A stretch of 13,768 nt of DNA from RGIG5612 sp964579345 (GCA_964579345.1 CAZOHB010000066.1:1-13768), one strand, 5' to 3'. Shown: positions 1 to 7,849, counted from the stretch's first letter. A program made the numbers and translations. The notes: generated by a model from the letters alone, not told the origin.

Positions 1-1499
1 ACATCACGATATACAGAGAAGATCGTTGCGAATGCACGTCTTAAGTTCTTGGAAGCGTCAGATGCCGGATCTCCGCCAACGGATACGTTGTGGGAGTTGA
101 TTCCGATATAACCATATCCAAGGTTGTCAACTGTATCAGTTGTAACAACATCACCGGTGATGTCGCCGTTGCTGTTGGTCTCTTTAAGGATACCTTCAGC
201 GTCCTGATCGAAGGACGGGTCAGTAACATCAAGGTTACCAGCGATAACGCCGTTCAGTTTATCAACATCCTGTACTTCACGGAAGTTGATGTATTTGGTC
301 TTCGGAGCGCCTTGATAGTAGTTCTCGTTTGCTTCGAAGTTTACAACACCGTTTTCAAATTTAACGAATTTGTATTTGCCTGCGCCCATCGGCTGGGTTG
401 TTTTAGCACGAACGCTGCTAAGGTCACCTTTCGGGAATCCGAACTGGTTCTGCTCATAGTTGTACAGATCTTTGTTTCCATAGTAGTGCATCGGGCAGAT
501 GTTCATAGCCAGCTGATAGATCAGAGTAGCATCAACCTTAGTTGCAACAATTCTTAAAGTGTTGTCGCCGGTCTTCTGGATACCGGAGATGTTCGGAGCA
601 GATTCACCGGTCTCAACACCAATGGTGTAAGAATCATAATCCGGGATTAAAGAGAAGAGAGAGGATCCTGCTGTTTCAGTATCGCTCATGGTCTTCAGAT
701 CGCCGTCATATGCTTCAACCATTGCATTGAAGAAATCAGTAGCTGTAGCGTCTTCTTTCAGCTCATAGCCCCAGTTTGCTGCACATTTTGCAACGGAATC
801 TTCTGCTGTGTTGTATCCGTTAGCGATGCAGTAATCAACGATTTCCTGTGCGAAAGCAGTTCCGCCTGTCTCAATGTTTGTCCAGAGAGTGGTCTGCTGC
901 TCTTCTGTCCATTTAGAGAAATCTTTGTTGTCTTTTCCTGCAGCAACGATCAGGTTGAACAGAGTGTCCATACCGGAACGGTATGCTTCCATACCTTCGA
1001 TCGGCTGAGAGAAGAGTGTTGTGGATCCGTCATAAGTCGGGTCGCATACAACATACATAGAGAAGATAATATCATCAACCGTTAACGGCTCTCCATCAGA
1101 GAATTTGATACCATCTTTCAGTGTGAAGTCATAGAATACAGTACCATCTGCATTTTCTGTTACTTCCAGGTTTGCAGGTCCATGGTATGTATACTGAGTT
1201 CCATTGTACTCGATTGTCTCGCCATCGATTCCTTTGTAGACGATTGCGCCCATACGATCAGAAGTAAGCAGCGGAAGCTGTGTCATAGAAGCGACATCCT
1301 GGTCATAAGCGGTCTCTGCAAAGAACGGGGAGAACTTGCTGCTGAACGGAGAATAGCCGACAACGAGTGGTGTGTCGCTTCCGCCATCTGCAGCACCTGA
1401 TCCGCCGGATCCTGCTGGCTTAGCTCCTCCGCATGCGGCCAGTGAAAAGACCATCAATGCTGCGAAGAGGACAGCCATGATTTTGCTGAGTTTCTTCAT
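1..1499 (-). CDS. ABC transporter peptide/solute-binding lipoprotein (SBP_bac_5 family), C-terminus cut by window edge
   Basis: Extracellular lipid-anchored receptor that would capture an oligopeptide or similar solute and pass it to an ABC permease. The start at 1499 follows AGGAGG (1509-1514) at a 9-nt distance. Residues 1-23 are a lipoprotein signal: basic MKK start, hydrophobic core, lipobox LAAC with the lipidated Cys at 23, then a Gly/Ser-rich linker. The body shows the family block FTLKDGIKFSDGEPLTVDD, and near the window edge the typical GYGYIGINSHN stretch followed by a region reading LRRAFATIF. About 499 codons are present and the reading frame runs off the window, so the C-terminal part is missing; the family is usually 520-600 residues. 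Permease and ATPase genes are not in the window and may lie downstream, before position 1. The substrate cannot be told from the sequence; family assignment is by recognisable motifs. Confidence 0.9.
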   Translation of the reverse strand, partial: MKKLSKIMAVLFAALMVFSLAACGGAKPAGSGGSGAADGGSDTPLVVGYSPFSSKFSPFFAETAYDQDVASMTQLPLLTSDRMGAIVYKGIDGETIEYNGTQYTYHGPANLEVTENADGTVFYDFTLKDGIKFSDGEPLTVDDIIFSMYVVCDPTYDGSTTLFSQPIEGMEAYRSGMDTLFNLIVAAGKDNKDFSKWTEEQQTTLWTNIETGGTAFAQEIVDYCIANGYNTAEDSVAKCAANWGYELKEDATATDFFNAMVEAYDGDLKTMSDTETAGSSLFSLIPDYDSYTIGVETGESAPNISGIQKTGDNTLRIVATKVDATLIYQLAMNICPMHYYGNKDLYNYEQNQFGFPKGDLSSVRAKTTQPMGAGKYKFVKFENGVVNFEANENYYQGAPKTKYINFREVQDVDKLNGVIAGNLDVTDPSFDQDAEGILKETNSNGDITGDVVTTDTVDNLGYGYIGINSHNVSVGGDPASDASKNLRRAFATIFSVYRD

Positions 1500-1585
1500 T
1501 TCTTCATTCCTCCTAATTTTTTCTTGTTACATTAAATGCGGCTAAGAGAAAACAGTCAGCCGTTTCTATTTAATATGCACAGAAT

Positions 1586-1614
1586 ATTATAAAATTTGCG
1601 CGTATTAAAGTCAA
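1586..1614 (-). promoter_or_regulatory. Sigma-70-type promoter of the solute-binding protein gene
   Basis: Read on the minus strand: -35 TTGACT (1614-1609), a 17-nt spacer, then -10 TATAAT (1591-1586). The start codon is at 1499, giving a leader of roughly 80 nt. It lies just after the stop codon of the membrane protein gene (1619), so the transporter gene has its own transcription start. I see no terminator hairpin between the two genes, so read-through from the upstream operon is also possible. Confidence 0.8.
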
Positions 1615-1618
1615 TATT

Positions 1619-2164
1619 TCACCACAATTCGTTCCAAACCATTTTTTTCATGAGTTGGAAGATCACCCAGCCGCCGATGCCAAGACAGATCTGTGCGGCA
1701 AAGTACAGGATCATCGCAAAAGTCCCGCCGTTAAAGGTTTTCAGGATCATCGAGACGATGATTCCCGCAAGTGCAAAGGCTGCAGTGATCATTACGACTA
1801 CAGCGATGCCCGGAAGAAAATCAGCGGTGGAATGATGGACATATTTGCGCAGTTTCGGTCCTCCGTAGGACAGACGCACCACTTTCCAGATCTGAATGAA
1901 CAGCGCGATCACCTCCGCAGCATAAGGGAGGATGACCAGAAGATTGCCGTCAAGCCCGCTGTGCGGGATGAAGCCGATCAAAAGCAGCAGGATTGCGGGA
2001 ACGACGCATGCGATCCAGATATAACGGATCTCTTTCTTCCACTGCTCTTCGTCCCTCGCGTATTCCATGTGCGAGCCCTGATAGGCGTATTCGCCGGACG
2101 CGTCCCGCTTGAAATCATTCAGATGTTCTTTTCCAAACCACCGTTTTTTCTTTTCCTGAGCCAT
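1619..2164 (-). CDS. Hypothetical four-helix integral membrane protein
   Basis: A 181-residue protein of unrecognised family. Residues 1-47 are hydrophilic and charged (a KKKRWF stretch near the start, then a Glu/Arg-rich part). Four hydrophobic segments follow at about 48-68, 73-95, 116-140 and 147-171, the first and second separated by a short Gly/His-containing loop. The C-terminus is short and ends NELW. The start lies 4 nt after the stop of the M3 peptidase gene, so the two are almost certainly co-transcribed and probably translationally coupled; a GGTGG stretch inside the peptidase 3' end can serve as ribosome binding site. Function is unknown; the coupling suggests a role near peptide turnover at the membrane, but that is only context. 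Confidence 0.75.
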   Translation of the reverse strand: MAQEKKKRWFGKEHLNDFKRDASGEYAYQGSHMEYARDEEQWKKEIRYIWIACVVPAILLLLIGFIPHSGLDGNLLVILPYAAEVIALFIQIWKVVRLSYGGPKLRKYVHHSTADFLPGIAVVVMITAAFALAGIIVSMILKTFNGGTFAMILYFAAQICLGIGGWVIFQLMKKMVWNELW

Positions 2165-2168
2165 TAAT

Positions 2169-3872
2169 TTATTCCACCGTGCTCATATCAAATTCATCAA
2201 GCCATTTCTTTGCCGTCTCGCAGACCTCTTTCAGGCAGGTCTCCTCAAACGGGCTCTGAAGGCCTGCGTTTGCAAGCAGTTTTGTAAATACGTCAGTTCC
2301 GCCCTGCTTTGTATATTCCATATAATGTTTCCATGCGTCTTCGCGGTCTTTCTGCTGCATGCACCAGAATTCCAGCGCGACTGTCTGTGCAAGACAGTAA
2401 TCAATATAATAGAATGGAGCGCTGTAAATATGGGACTGACGCTGCCAGCCTTCGCCCTCTCCGTAGAACGGGATCTCATCATCCAGCTTCATCCACGGCA
2501 TATATTCTCCCAGCAGTTCTTTCCAGACTCCGTGGCGCTCCTTCGGCGTCATCTCCGGTCTTTCGTAAACGATATGCTGGAAGTGATCGACCATGGTTCC
2601 GTAAGGGATAAACGTCAGCGCAGATGCAAGGTGGCTGAAGCGGTATTTCTGGGAATCTTTGCCGAAGAAGTCCTCTGTCCACGGCCATGCGAAAAATTCC
2701 ATGGACATGGAGTGCACTTCACAGCCTTCCAGACTCGGCCACATCAGGGAATTCGGAACTTTATCCAGGTTCATATACGTTGCGAATGCATGACCCGCCT
2801 CATGCGTTACGACCTCAACGTCATGCTGGGTGCCGTTAAAGTTTGCGAAAATAAACGGCGCGTCGTAATCCGGGATCTCCGTGCTGTAGCCGCCGCCCTG
2901 TTTTCCTTCTGTGCTGAGAACGTCCAAAAGTTCGCGGTCCAGCATCATACGGAAGAAAGCGCTTGTTTCCGGAGAGAGTTCATCATAGAACTTTTTGCCT
3001 GCTGCCAGAATATCGTCTGCCGTTCCCTGCGGTTTCGGGTTTCCGCTTCGGAACTCGAGTGCATTGTCCGCAAAGTTCATCGGATAGGTTTTTCCGATCC
3101 GTTCCGCCTGCGCTCTGTACAGACGGTCCGCAACCGGAACGAGGTACTCGCGCACGCCTTTTCTGAATTTTTCGACATCCTCTTTGGTATAGCAGTTTCT
3201 CTGCATGCGGTAATAGCCGAGCTGGGTGTATCCGTCATAGCCGAGTTTTCTTCCCATCTCATCGCGCAGTTTTGTCAGGCGGTCATAGATACGGTCCAGG
3301 TCTTCCTGATGATCCTTATACCACTGACCTTCCGCCTTCCATGCAGCAAGACGCTCCTCGTCATCCGCACTGTTCTTGAACGGAGAAAGCTGGGAGAGTG
3401 TATAAACGCCGTCCTTGAACGGGATCTGCGCAGACGCGATCAGGTTTTCATATTCCTGTACGAGATCGTTTTCTTCCTGCATCTGCGGGATGATCTCCGG
3501 CGAGAAGGCTTTCAGTTCAATCTCTGCATTGATAAACATGACGGAACCGAACTCTTCCTCAAACTCTTTGCGGAACGGGCTCTTCATCAGGGTCAACGTC
3601 CACTGCTGCAGATATTCCTGCAGCTGCGGCATTGCGCTGTTCCAGAAGGTGTCCTCTGCTTTGTAAAACTCGATCCGGGTATCAATGGAATGGCGGATCG
3701 ATGCCAGGGAGACCTGTGTCATGATATGACGTTCCATCTGATCTTTTTCAACAAAGACTGCTCTGGCCTCTTCATAGGAAGCTGCCGTTTCCAGTTTTTT
3801 TGTAAGTTCCTGGAATTTCCGGATCACTTCATCCAGATCCGGTCTTTCATATGGCATTTCTGAAAATTTCAT
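2169..3872 (-). CDS. M3 family oligoendopeptidase (PepF-like zinc metallopeptidase)
   Basis: Cytosolic zinc peptidase of 567 residues, the usual size for M3B oligoendopeptidases, which cut short peptides. The zinc site is visible: HEAGH at residues 357-361 (His357, Glu358 as catalytic base, His361) and a third ligand Glu385 in the block CEVHSMSMEFF, 28 residues after the first His, as in thimet oligopeptidase-type enzymes. The N-terminal half is the long helical region usual for the family. No signal peptide is present. The start at 3872 is preceded by AGGAGA with a suitable gap. It is the first gene of a two-gene operon with the membrane protein that follows 4 nt later. A peptide-binding lipoprotein gene lies next downstream, which fits peptide nutrition. 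The family is clear; the exact specificity and a symbol such as pepF are not certain. Confidence 0.95.
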   Translation of the reverse strand: MKFSEMPYERPDLDEVIRKFQELTKKLETAASYEEARAVFVEKDQMERHIMTQVSLASIRHSIDTRIEFYKAEDTFWNSAMPQLQEYLQQWTLTLMKSPFRKEFEEEFGSVMFINAEIELKAFSPEIIPQMQEENDLVQEYENLIASAQIPFKDGVYTLSQLSPFKNSADDEERLAAWKAEGQWYKDHQEDLDRIYDRLTKLRDEMGRKLGYDGYTQLGYYRMQRNCYTKEDVEKFRKGVREYLVPVADRLYRAQAERIGKTYPMNFADNALEFRSGNPKPQGTADDILAAGKKFYDELSPETSAFFRMMLDRELLDVLSTEGKQGGGYSTEIPDYDAPFIFANFNGTQHDVEVVTHEAGHAFATYMNLDKVPNSLMWPSLEGCEVHSMSMEFFAWPWTEDFFGKDSQKYRFSHLASALTFIPYGTMVDHFQHIVYERPEMTPKERHGVWKELLGEYMPWMKLDDEIPFYGEGEGWQRQSHIYSAPFYYIDYCLAQTVALEFWCMQQKDREDAWKHYMEYTKQGGTDVFTKLLANAGLQSPFEETCLKEVCETAKKWLDEFDMSTVE

Positions 3873-3909
3873 TTTCTTCTCCTGTTTTTTTATTCTATAT
3901 TGTCAGGAT

Positions 3910-3938
3910 ATTATATCCTTATCCGCAAAGTCACACAA
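3910..3938 (-). promoter_or_regulatory. Promoter of the M3 peptidase operon with a palindrome over the -10
   Basis: Minus-strand TTGTGT (3938-3933), 17-nt spacer, TATAAT (3915-3910); the start codon is at 3872. The -35 matches consensus at only three positions. A 13-bp palindrome, GGATAT-T-ATATCC (3906-3918), covers the -10 element. This could be an operator, or simply an AT-rich coincidence. Confidence 0.6.
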
Positions 3939-3954
3939 GAATGGATGTGGAAAA

Positions 3955-5067
3955 TTAATATCCAAAGTATTCGTCGATTCCATCGACCATGCCCTGAACC
4001 ATAATGTCCTGATTCTGTGCATTGTTTAAGTAGCGGTCTTCAGCCGGGTTGCTGAAGAAGCCGCACTCGATCAGAACATTCGGCATCTCGCTCCAGTTCA
4101 GACCGACCAGATCGTTGCGGACATACAGACCGCGGCTGCCGATTCCCGTTGCGTTGCAATAATTTTTCAGCAGGCAGTTCGCAAGTTTCTTGGATTTCTT
4201 TGCATACTTGCTGATCGGGAACGGATTGGATTTCGAAGCATACAGTACGGAAGCGCCGCGGACCGACCCGTCCGTATAGCTGTCGGCGTGGATCCGGATC
4301 GTAATATTCGCCCCGCATTCATTCGCTTTGAGCGCACGTTCCTTATTGCTGATGTCCACGTTGTTCCTTGTCCGGCTCATGACAACGGCATAGCCTTTCT
4401 CCAGCAGGGCTTTCCGCAGTTTTCTTGCAACCCGCAGCGTAAACTTGTATTCCGGAATTCCGGTCGCGACGCCGGTGCATCCGCCGGAGACCTTCATATT
4501 CGTATACGAGCTTCCCGGCCCGCGCTGTTCCTGTGACAGGTTGGCGCGGCTTTGATGGCCCGGATCAATAAAGATCTTTTTCTTTCCGAGGATCTGCACC
4601 TTTTTCGAGCGGACCGTCTTCTCCATCGTCTCGCCTTCCACCGTTGCGGTAAAGGTCGCGGTGATATGGACGATGCCGACGCGTTTTGCTCTCAGAAGGC
4701 CTTTCTTCTTCTTGATCGTTGCCTTCGAGTTCGAAACCTTATAGGTAACGGAAACACCTTCCGGCGCGTTCGTGGAGATCTGTTTCTTTCTTCCCGCCTT
4801 GAGGGTCTTCGGAACATTTTTCAGTTTCGGCGTAAAAGCGTCCCACTCTTCCTGTGTGAGGCCTTCAACGACTTCTTCTTCCGGATTATCCTGGACAGGC
4901 TCGCCTTCTCCTTCAGAAGGATTCGGATCCTCTGCCGCTGCGGCGACATTCGCGGTAAGATCTTCCGCCCTGACCGTCAGCGGCAGGCAAAGCTCCAGAA
5001 AGAGTGCCGCGCAGATCAGCAGCATCGCAATTTTTATCATTCGGTGTTTCAACAGGGGTTGTCTCAT
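3955..5067 (-). CDS. Secreted N-acetylmuramoyl-L-alanine amidase (Amidase_3) with N-terminal Ig-like region
   Basis: Cell-wall hydrolase cutting the amide bond between muramic acid and L-alanine. Residues 1-34 form a signal peptide (basic start, hydrophobic core about 11-30, likely cleavage after VRA). Residues 35-70 are an acidic, Pro/Glu-rich linker. About 80-160 resembles a bacterial Ig-like (BIG2-type) fold, with the lysine-rich segment KKKKGLLRAKRVGIVHITA typical of such domains. Residues 163-370 are Amidase_3: FIDPGH with zinc ligand His171, Glu206 in GIPEYKF, His260 in RIHAD, and catalytic Glu334 in LIECGF. All key residues are present, so it should be active. A GGAAAGGAAT stretch upstream of ATG 5067 supports this start. 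It is transcribed from its own promoter, divergent from the acidic orphan gene at 5330. No sporulation or lysis neighbour is seen, so its exact cellular role is open. Confidence 0.93.
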   Translation of the reverse strand: MRQPLLKHRMIKIAMLLICAALFLELCLPLTVRAEDLTANVAAAAEDPNPSEGEGEPVQDNPEEEVVEGLTQEEWDAFTPKLKNVPKTLKAGRKKQISTNAPEGVSVTYKVSNSKATIKKKKGLLRAKRVGIVHITATFTATVEGETMEKTVRSKKVQILGKKKIFIDPGHQSRANLSQEQRGPGSSYTNMKVSGGCTGVATGIPEYKFTLRVARKLRKALLEKGYAVVMSRTRNNVDISNKERALKANECGANITIRIHADSYTDGSVRGASVLYASKSNPFPISKYAKKSKKLANCLLKNYCNATGIGSRGLYVRNDLVGLNWSEMPNVLIECGFFSNPAEDRYLNNAQNQDIMVQGMVDGIDEYFGY

Positions 5068-5113
5068 ATTTCTATTCCTTTCCGCGCCGGGCGCAGTGGT
5101 TTTTCGGCTACTG

Positions 5114-5142
5114 ATTATAGAGGAATCCAGTCAGACGGTCAA
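5114..5142 (-). promoter_or_regulatory. Promoter of the amidase gene
   Basis: Minus-strand TTGACC (5142-5137), 17-nt spacer, TATAAT (5119-5114), with start codon at 5067, giving a leader of about 40 nt. A perfect small palindrome AAACC-CGAA-GGTTT (5141-5154) touches the upstream edge of the -35, and the four half-sites at 5155-5241 lie directly upstream. Confidence 0.8.
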
Positions 5143-5154
5143 ACCCGAAGGTTT

Positions 5155-5241
5155 TTCAATGCTATTTGTGAAACTGCTCACAGCACTGAACTTTTCCTGG
5201 AATTCTTCAGTACTATTTGCTAAATCTCCCGCAGCACTGAA
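5155..5241. repeat. Two 42-bp direct repeats, each an inverted pair of 9-bp half-sites
   Basis: Two related 42-bp units start at 5156 and 5207 (period 51 bp). Within them are four alternating half-sites: TTCAATGCT (5155-5163), AGCACTGAA (5182-5190), TTCAGTACT (5206-5214) and AGCACTGAA (5233-5241), spaced 27, 24 and 27 bp start to start. TTCAGTGCT is the exact complement of AGCACTGAA, so the units are inverted pairs. They fill the space between two divergent -35 elements (5142 and 5264). This fits an operator array controlling both genes, but the binding protein is unknown. Confidence 0.7.
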
Positions 5242-5263
5242 CTTTCCCTCAGGACTTCCTCAC

Positions 5264-5292
5264 TTGCACCTCCGTCTGGTCTGCGTTAAGAT
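5264..5292 (+). promoter_or_regulatory. Promoter of the acidic orphan gene
   Basis: Plus-strand TTGCAC (5264-5269), 17-nt spacer, TAAGAT (5287-5292), followed by an AAGGAGA ribosome binding site (5317-5323) and ATG at 5330. It lies 22 bp downstream of the last half-site of the repeat array. Confidence 0.65.
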
Positions 5293-5329
5293 AGACCAAA
5301 ATATTTCAGCAGCAGAAAGGAGAACTTTC

Positions 5330-5863
5330 ATGTACACTTTTGATCATAAAACTCTGCAGCTTCCGGTACACCCGGGCGACACCATCTACTGGATCGACGA
5401 AAAGACCGGCTGGTCAGTAGAAGAGACAACAGCCGCTGCGGTCGTGATCGCGGAAGATCAGCTTATGCTGACAAGACCGGACGATCCGGAGCCGAAGGAG
5501 ATCGGAACCTTTTATTTTCTGAACAGAGACGAAGCCGTGAAGTATGCGGACAGCATCCGTCCGGAGCCGCCATACGTATTTGGTTACGAGACCGAAAAGT
5601 GGATCCCGGCAGACCTGTTCATCCCGGATTTCCACGGCTGGAAATATGTGCAGACGACCGATGAAGAGGGCGACGTCATCATCACATCCGCTTACTTTGA
5701 CGACGGAGAAGGTTTTGTAAGTTCCTACGAAGAAGTCGGAACCGTCGGTTTCTTTAACGGCGAACAGTACGATCCGGAAGAAGTCGATGTCATCGCATGG
5801 ACGGATTTCAACAACGACTGGGATGCACTCGACGACATGGAAGATTACGAGTGGAAGCACTAA
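5330..5863 (+). CDS. Hypothetical small acidic cytosolic protein
   Basis: A 177-residue protein with no recognised family, no signal peptide and no membrane segment. It is strongly acidic, notably toward the C-terminus (a DDMEDYE run), and rich in Trp, Tyr and Phe, suggesting a compact beta-rich fold. Residues 8-75 (a PGDTIYWIDE start, then a segment ending GTFYFLNRDEAVKYADSI) resemble the small SH3-like domains of clostridial and phage hypothetical proteins that end in a FLTREEAE-type motif; this is a weak resemblance by eye. The frame is open far upstream, but ATG 5330 is chosen because AAGGAGA sits 6 nt before it and a promoter lies at 5264-5292. It is divergent from the amidase gene and convergent with the transketolase operon, so it forms a single-gene unit ended by the hairpin at 5928-5958. 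Confidence 0.8.
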   Translation: MYTFDHKTLQLPVHPGDTIYWIDEKTGWSVEETTAAAVVIAEDQLMLTRPDDPEPKEIGTFYFLNRDEAVKYADSIRPEPPYVFGYETEKWIPADLFIPDFHGWKYVQTTDEEGDVIITSAYFDDGEGFVSSYEEVGTVGFFNGEQYDPEEVDVIAWTDFNNDWDALDDMEDYEWKH

Positions 5864-5927
5864 GAGCAAAGTTCTGGTTGAAAACTCCATACCGCAGTTA
5901 CACTGATATTTTGTAATTTCATCTCAT

Positions 5928-5958
5928 AAGCAGTGCCGGCGATTTGCCGGCACTGCTT
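5928..5958. terminator. Perfect 13-bp hairpin between convergent genes
   Basis: AAGCAGTGCCGGC (5928-5940), loop GATTT, and its exact complement (5946-5958). It lies between the stop of the orphan gene (5863) and that of the transketolase C-terminal subunit (5990), so it can serve both directions. Neither side has an immediate T-run of the classic type, so it is an atypical terminator or a 3'-end stabilising hairpin. Confidence 0.65.
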
Positions 5959-5989
5959 CCTGGTGGAGAATTAATGAAAAAAAATATCA

Positions 5990-6961
5990 TTAAGCTTCAC
6001 GCAGAAGATGCTCTGCAGCTTCTGCGATGCCTGCGGCATCCAAATGGTAATATTTATAGACTTCCTCCGGCGATCCGAGCACAGCGAACTCGTCCGGAAG
6101 CGCCTGACGTTTAAACTTACAGTTCACGTTTGCTTCTGCAAGGACCTCTGCGACTGCACCGCCGAGTCCGCCGTAAAGACTGTGATCTTCTACGGACATG
6201 ATCACGCCGGTTTCCTTCGCACACTGCAGAACAATGTCTGCGTCAAACGGTTTAATCGTATGCATATCGATGACCCTTGCGTGAATTCCTTTTCCTTCTA
6301 AGATCTTTGCAGCCATAAGGCTCCAATACACACTCGGCCCGGTGCCGATCAGGGTCAGGTCATCTCCTTCTTTCACCGTGATCGCTTTTCCGATCGTGTA
6401 TTCATAATCATTGTCCGCATAAACCTCCGGCTCCGCGCCCCTCGTGATACGGATGATCATCGGTCCGTCATAATCCAGAGAAGCCCGGATGATCTTCCGG
6501 CATTGACCTGCATCCGCAGGAACACAGATTGTAAGATTCGGAACCGCACGGTAGAACGCAAGATCCGCAATTACATTATGGGTCGGGCCGCCTCCGGAAG
6601 TAACACCGGAATGCGTTCCGATCAGACGGACCTTTACATCGTTATATGCGATATCCGTATGGATCTGATCCGCCGCCCGCAATGGCAGGAACGGACCGAA
6701 GACCTGTGCAAAGACCGTTTTCCCCGTTAACGCAAGACCCGCAGAGATTCCGACTTCATCCTGCTCCGCGATGCCGACATTCACACAGCGTTCCGGATAC
6801 TTTGCCATCATTTTTCCGGCGGAGCTTGATGCCGGAGCATTATCGGAACAGACAAAGGCAAAATCAATTCCTTCGTCTGCAATCGCCATGAGTTCTTCTC
6901 CGTATGCCTCTCTTGCGGAAGAGAGCATCATATCAAAATCAAACGTCGTTTTAACAATCAT
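5990..6961 (-). CDS. Transketolase, C-terminal subunit (pyrimidine-binding and C-terminal domains)
   Basis: Second half of a two-gene transketolase, 323 residues. With the N-terminal subunit it would transfer a two-carbon ketol unit between sugars using thiamine diphosphate. The pyrimidine domain carries catalytic Glu66 in VGIAEQDEVGISAGLA and the following FGPFLPLRAADQI segment; the GGGPTHN block (123-129) contains the His that contacts substrate or cofactor in the family. The C-terminal domain begins near residue 190 (TIGKAITVKEG) and includes VIDMHTIKPFD and SVEDHSLYGGLGG. The start at 6961 has GGAGGAAG a few nt upstream. The gap to the N-terminal subunit is 15 nt, so the two are co-translated. 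It is the last gene of the operon. DXS-type enzymes are single-chain, and the pairing here favours transketolase. Confidence 0.92.
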   Translation of the reverse strand: MIVKTTFDFDMMLSSAREAYGEELMAIADEGIDFAFVCSDNAPASSSAGKMMAKYPERCVNVGIAEQDEVGISAGLALTGKTVFAQVFGPFLPLRAADQIHTDIAYNDVKVRLIGTHSGVTSGGGPTHNVIADLAFYRAVPNLTICVPADAGQCRKIIRASLDYDGPMIIRITRGAEPEVYADNDYEYTIGKAITVKEGDDLTLIGTGPSVYWSLMAAKILEGKGIHARVIDMHTIKPFDADIVLQCAKETGVIMSVEDHSLYGGLGGAVAEVLAEANVNCKFKRQALPDEFAVLGSPEEVYKYYHLDAAGIAEAAEHLLREA

Positions 6962-6976
6962 TTTCTTCCTCCGCTT

Positions 6977-7849
6977 TTATCTCTTTTTCAATAATTCGTT
7001 ATATTTCTTTTCGACTGATTCCAGCGCCTCATCCAACTGCTCTTTTGCGATGCCGCCTCCATGCCACTTCCACGTATTTTCCATGAAATCAACGCCGCAT
7101 CCTTTGGTCGTATTCGCAATGATCGCCAGCGGTTTCCCCGGCTCGTATGTGGATTTTGGAAGCTGATCAAACGTCCGGACAACATCTTCCATATCATTTC
7201 CCTGCATCTGCAGGACATCCCATCCAAAGGAACGGAAGCGTTCATCCAGCGGATCGATGTTCATGGTATCTGCGGTAAATCCGGACATCTGCAGACGGTT
7301 TTTATCCACAATGCAGACCAGATTTGCAAGCTGAAATTGTGATGCAGCCATGATTGCTTCCCAGTTCGTTCCTTCCTGCAGTTCCCCATCTCCAACAATA
7401 ACGATGGTTCTCCAGTCTTTTTTCTGCATGCGGGCACCAAGCGCAATACCAACCGCGATCGGAAGCCCGTGACCCAAAGACCCGGCCGAGACTTCAATAG
7501 CGTCGATATACTTACGGTTCGGATGCTGTCCGAACACCGCCGTGTCCAGCGACTCGAAATGTTCGATCATGTAATCGAACGTATACATTCCAAGATCCGC
7601 ATAAATCGTATACAGAGTTTCTCCGCAGTGGCCTTTGCTGAGTACCAGACGGTCCCTGTCTTCCCAGTTCGGATTCTTCGGATCATAATTCAGATACCGG
7701 TAATAAAGCGCGACCGCTATCTCCACGATCGACAGCTCGCCGCCTAAATGGCCCATACCGATCTGATAAACAAAATTCAGAAGATCCTTCCGGATCTTGT
7801 AGGCCTTATCTTCAAGCTCATAAATGATTGTTTTATCTGTTTCCTTCAT
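6977..7849 (-). CDS. Transketolase, N-terminal subunit (thiamine diphosphate-binding)
   Basis: First half of the split transketolase, 290 residues. It shows GMGHLGGELS (31-40) with His34, KGH (72-74), GQHPNR (108-112), the SLGHGLP stretch with His127, and the thiamine diphosphate/metal motif beginning GDG (153-155) and ending at Asn184 in VDKN. Length and layout match two-subunit transketolases of Firmicutes and archaea. The start follows AAGGAAAGGG. The gap from the upstream zinc dehydrogenase is 56 nt, without a terminator or obvious promoter, so it belongs to the same operon. The substrate could be ordinary pentose phosphates or a special ketose; two-subunit enzymes also occur in dedicated pathways such as the sulfoquinovose SqwGH route, but nothing here proves that. 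Confidence 0.93.
   Translation of the reverse strand: MKETDKTIIYELEDKAYKIRKDLLNFVYQIGMGHLGGELSIVEIAVALYYRYLNYDPKNPNWEDRDRLVLSKGHCGETLYTIYADLGMYTFDYMIEHFESLDTAVFGQHPNRKYIDAIEVSAGSLGHGLPIAVGIALGARMQKKDWRTIVIVGDGELQEGTNWEAIMAASQFQLANLVCIVDKNRLQMSGFTADTMNIDPLDERFRSFGWDVLQMQGNDMEDVVRTFDQLPKSTYEPGKPLAIIANTTKGCGVDFMENTWKWHGGGIAKEQLDEALESVEKKYNELLKKR

Noticed and set aside
2325..3863. A 512-codon plus-strand open frame opposite the M3 peptidase gene
   Set aside because: It mirrors the codon structure of the real gene, has no ribosome binding site or recognisable domain, and is rich in Cys, Arg and Phe in the way antisense shadows are.
4772..5329. Upstream extension of the acidic orphan ORF to an ATG at 4772 (363 residues)
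   Set aside because: The extension runs antisense to the amidase gene and across both promoters; ATG 5330 has the ribosome binding site and an appropriate promoter, and the extension looks like low-complexity shadow sequence. The apparent protein repeat in it comes from the DNA half-site array.
5068..5329. Riboswitch or small RNA in the amidase/orphan intergenic region
   Set aside because: The visible structure is explained by two divergent promoters and operator-like half-sites; both leaders are too short for a known riboswitch.
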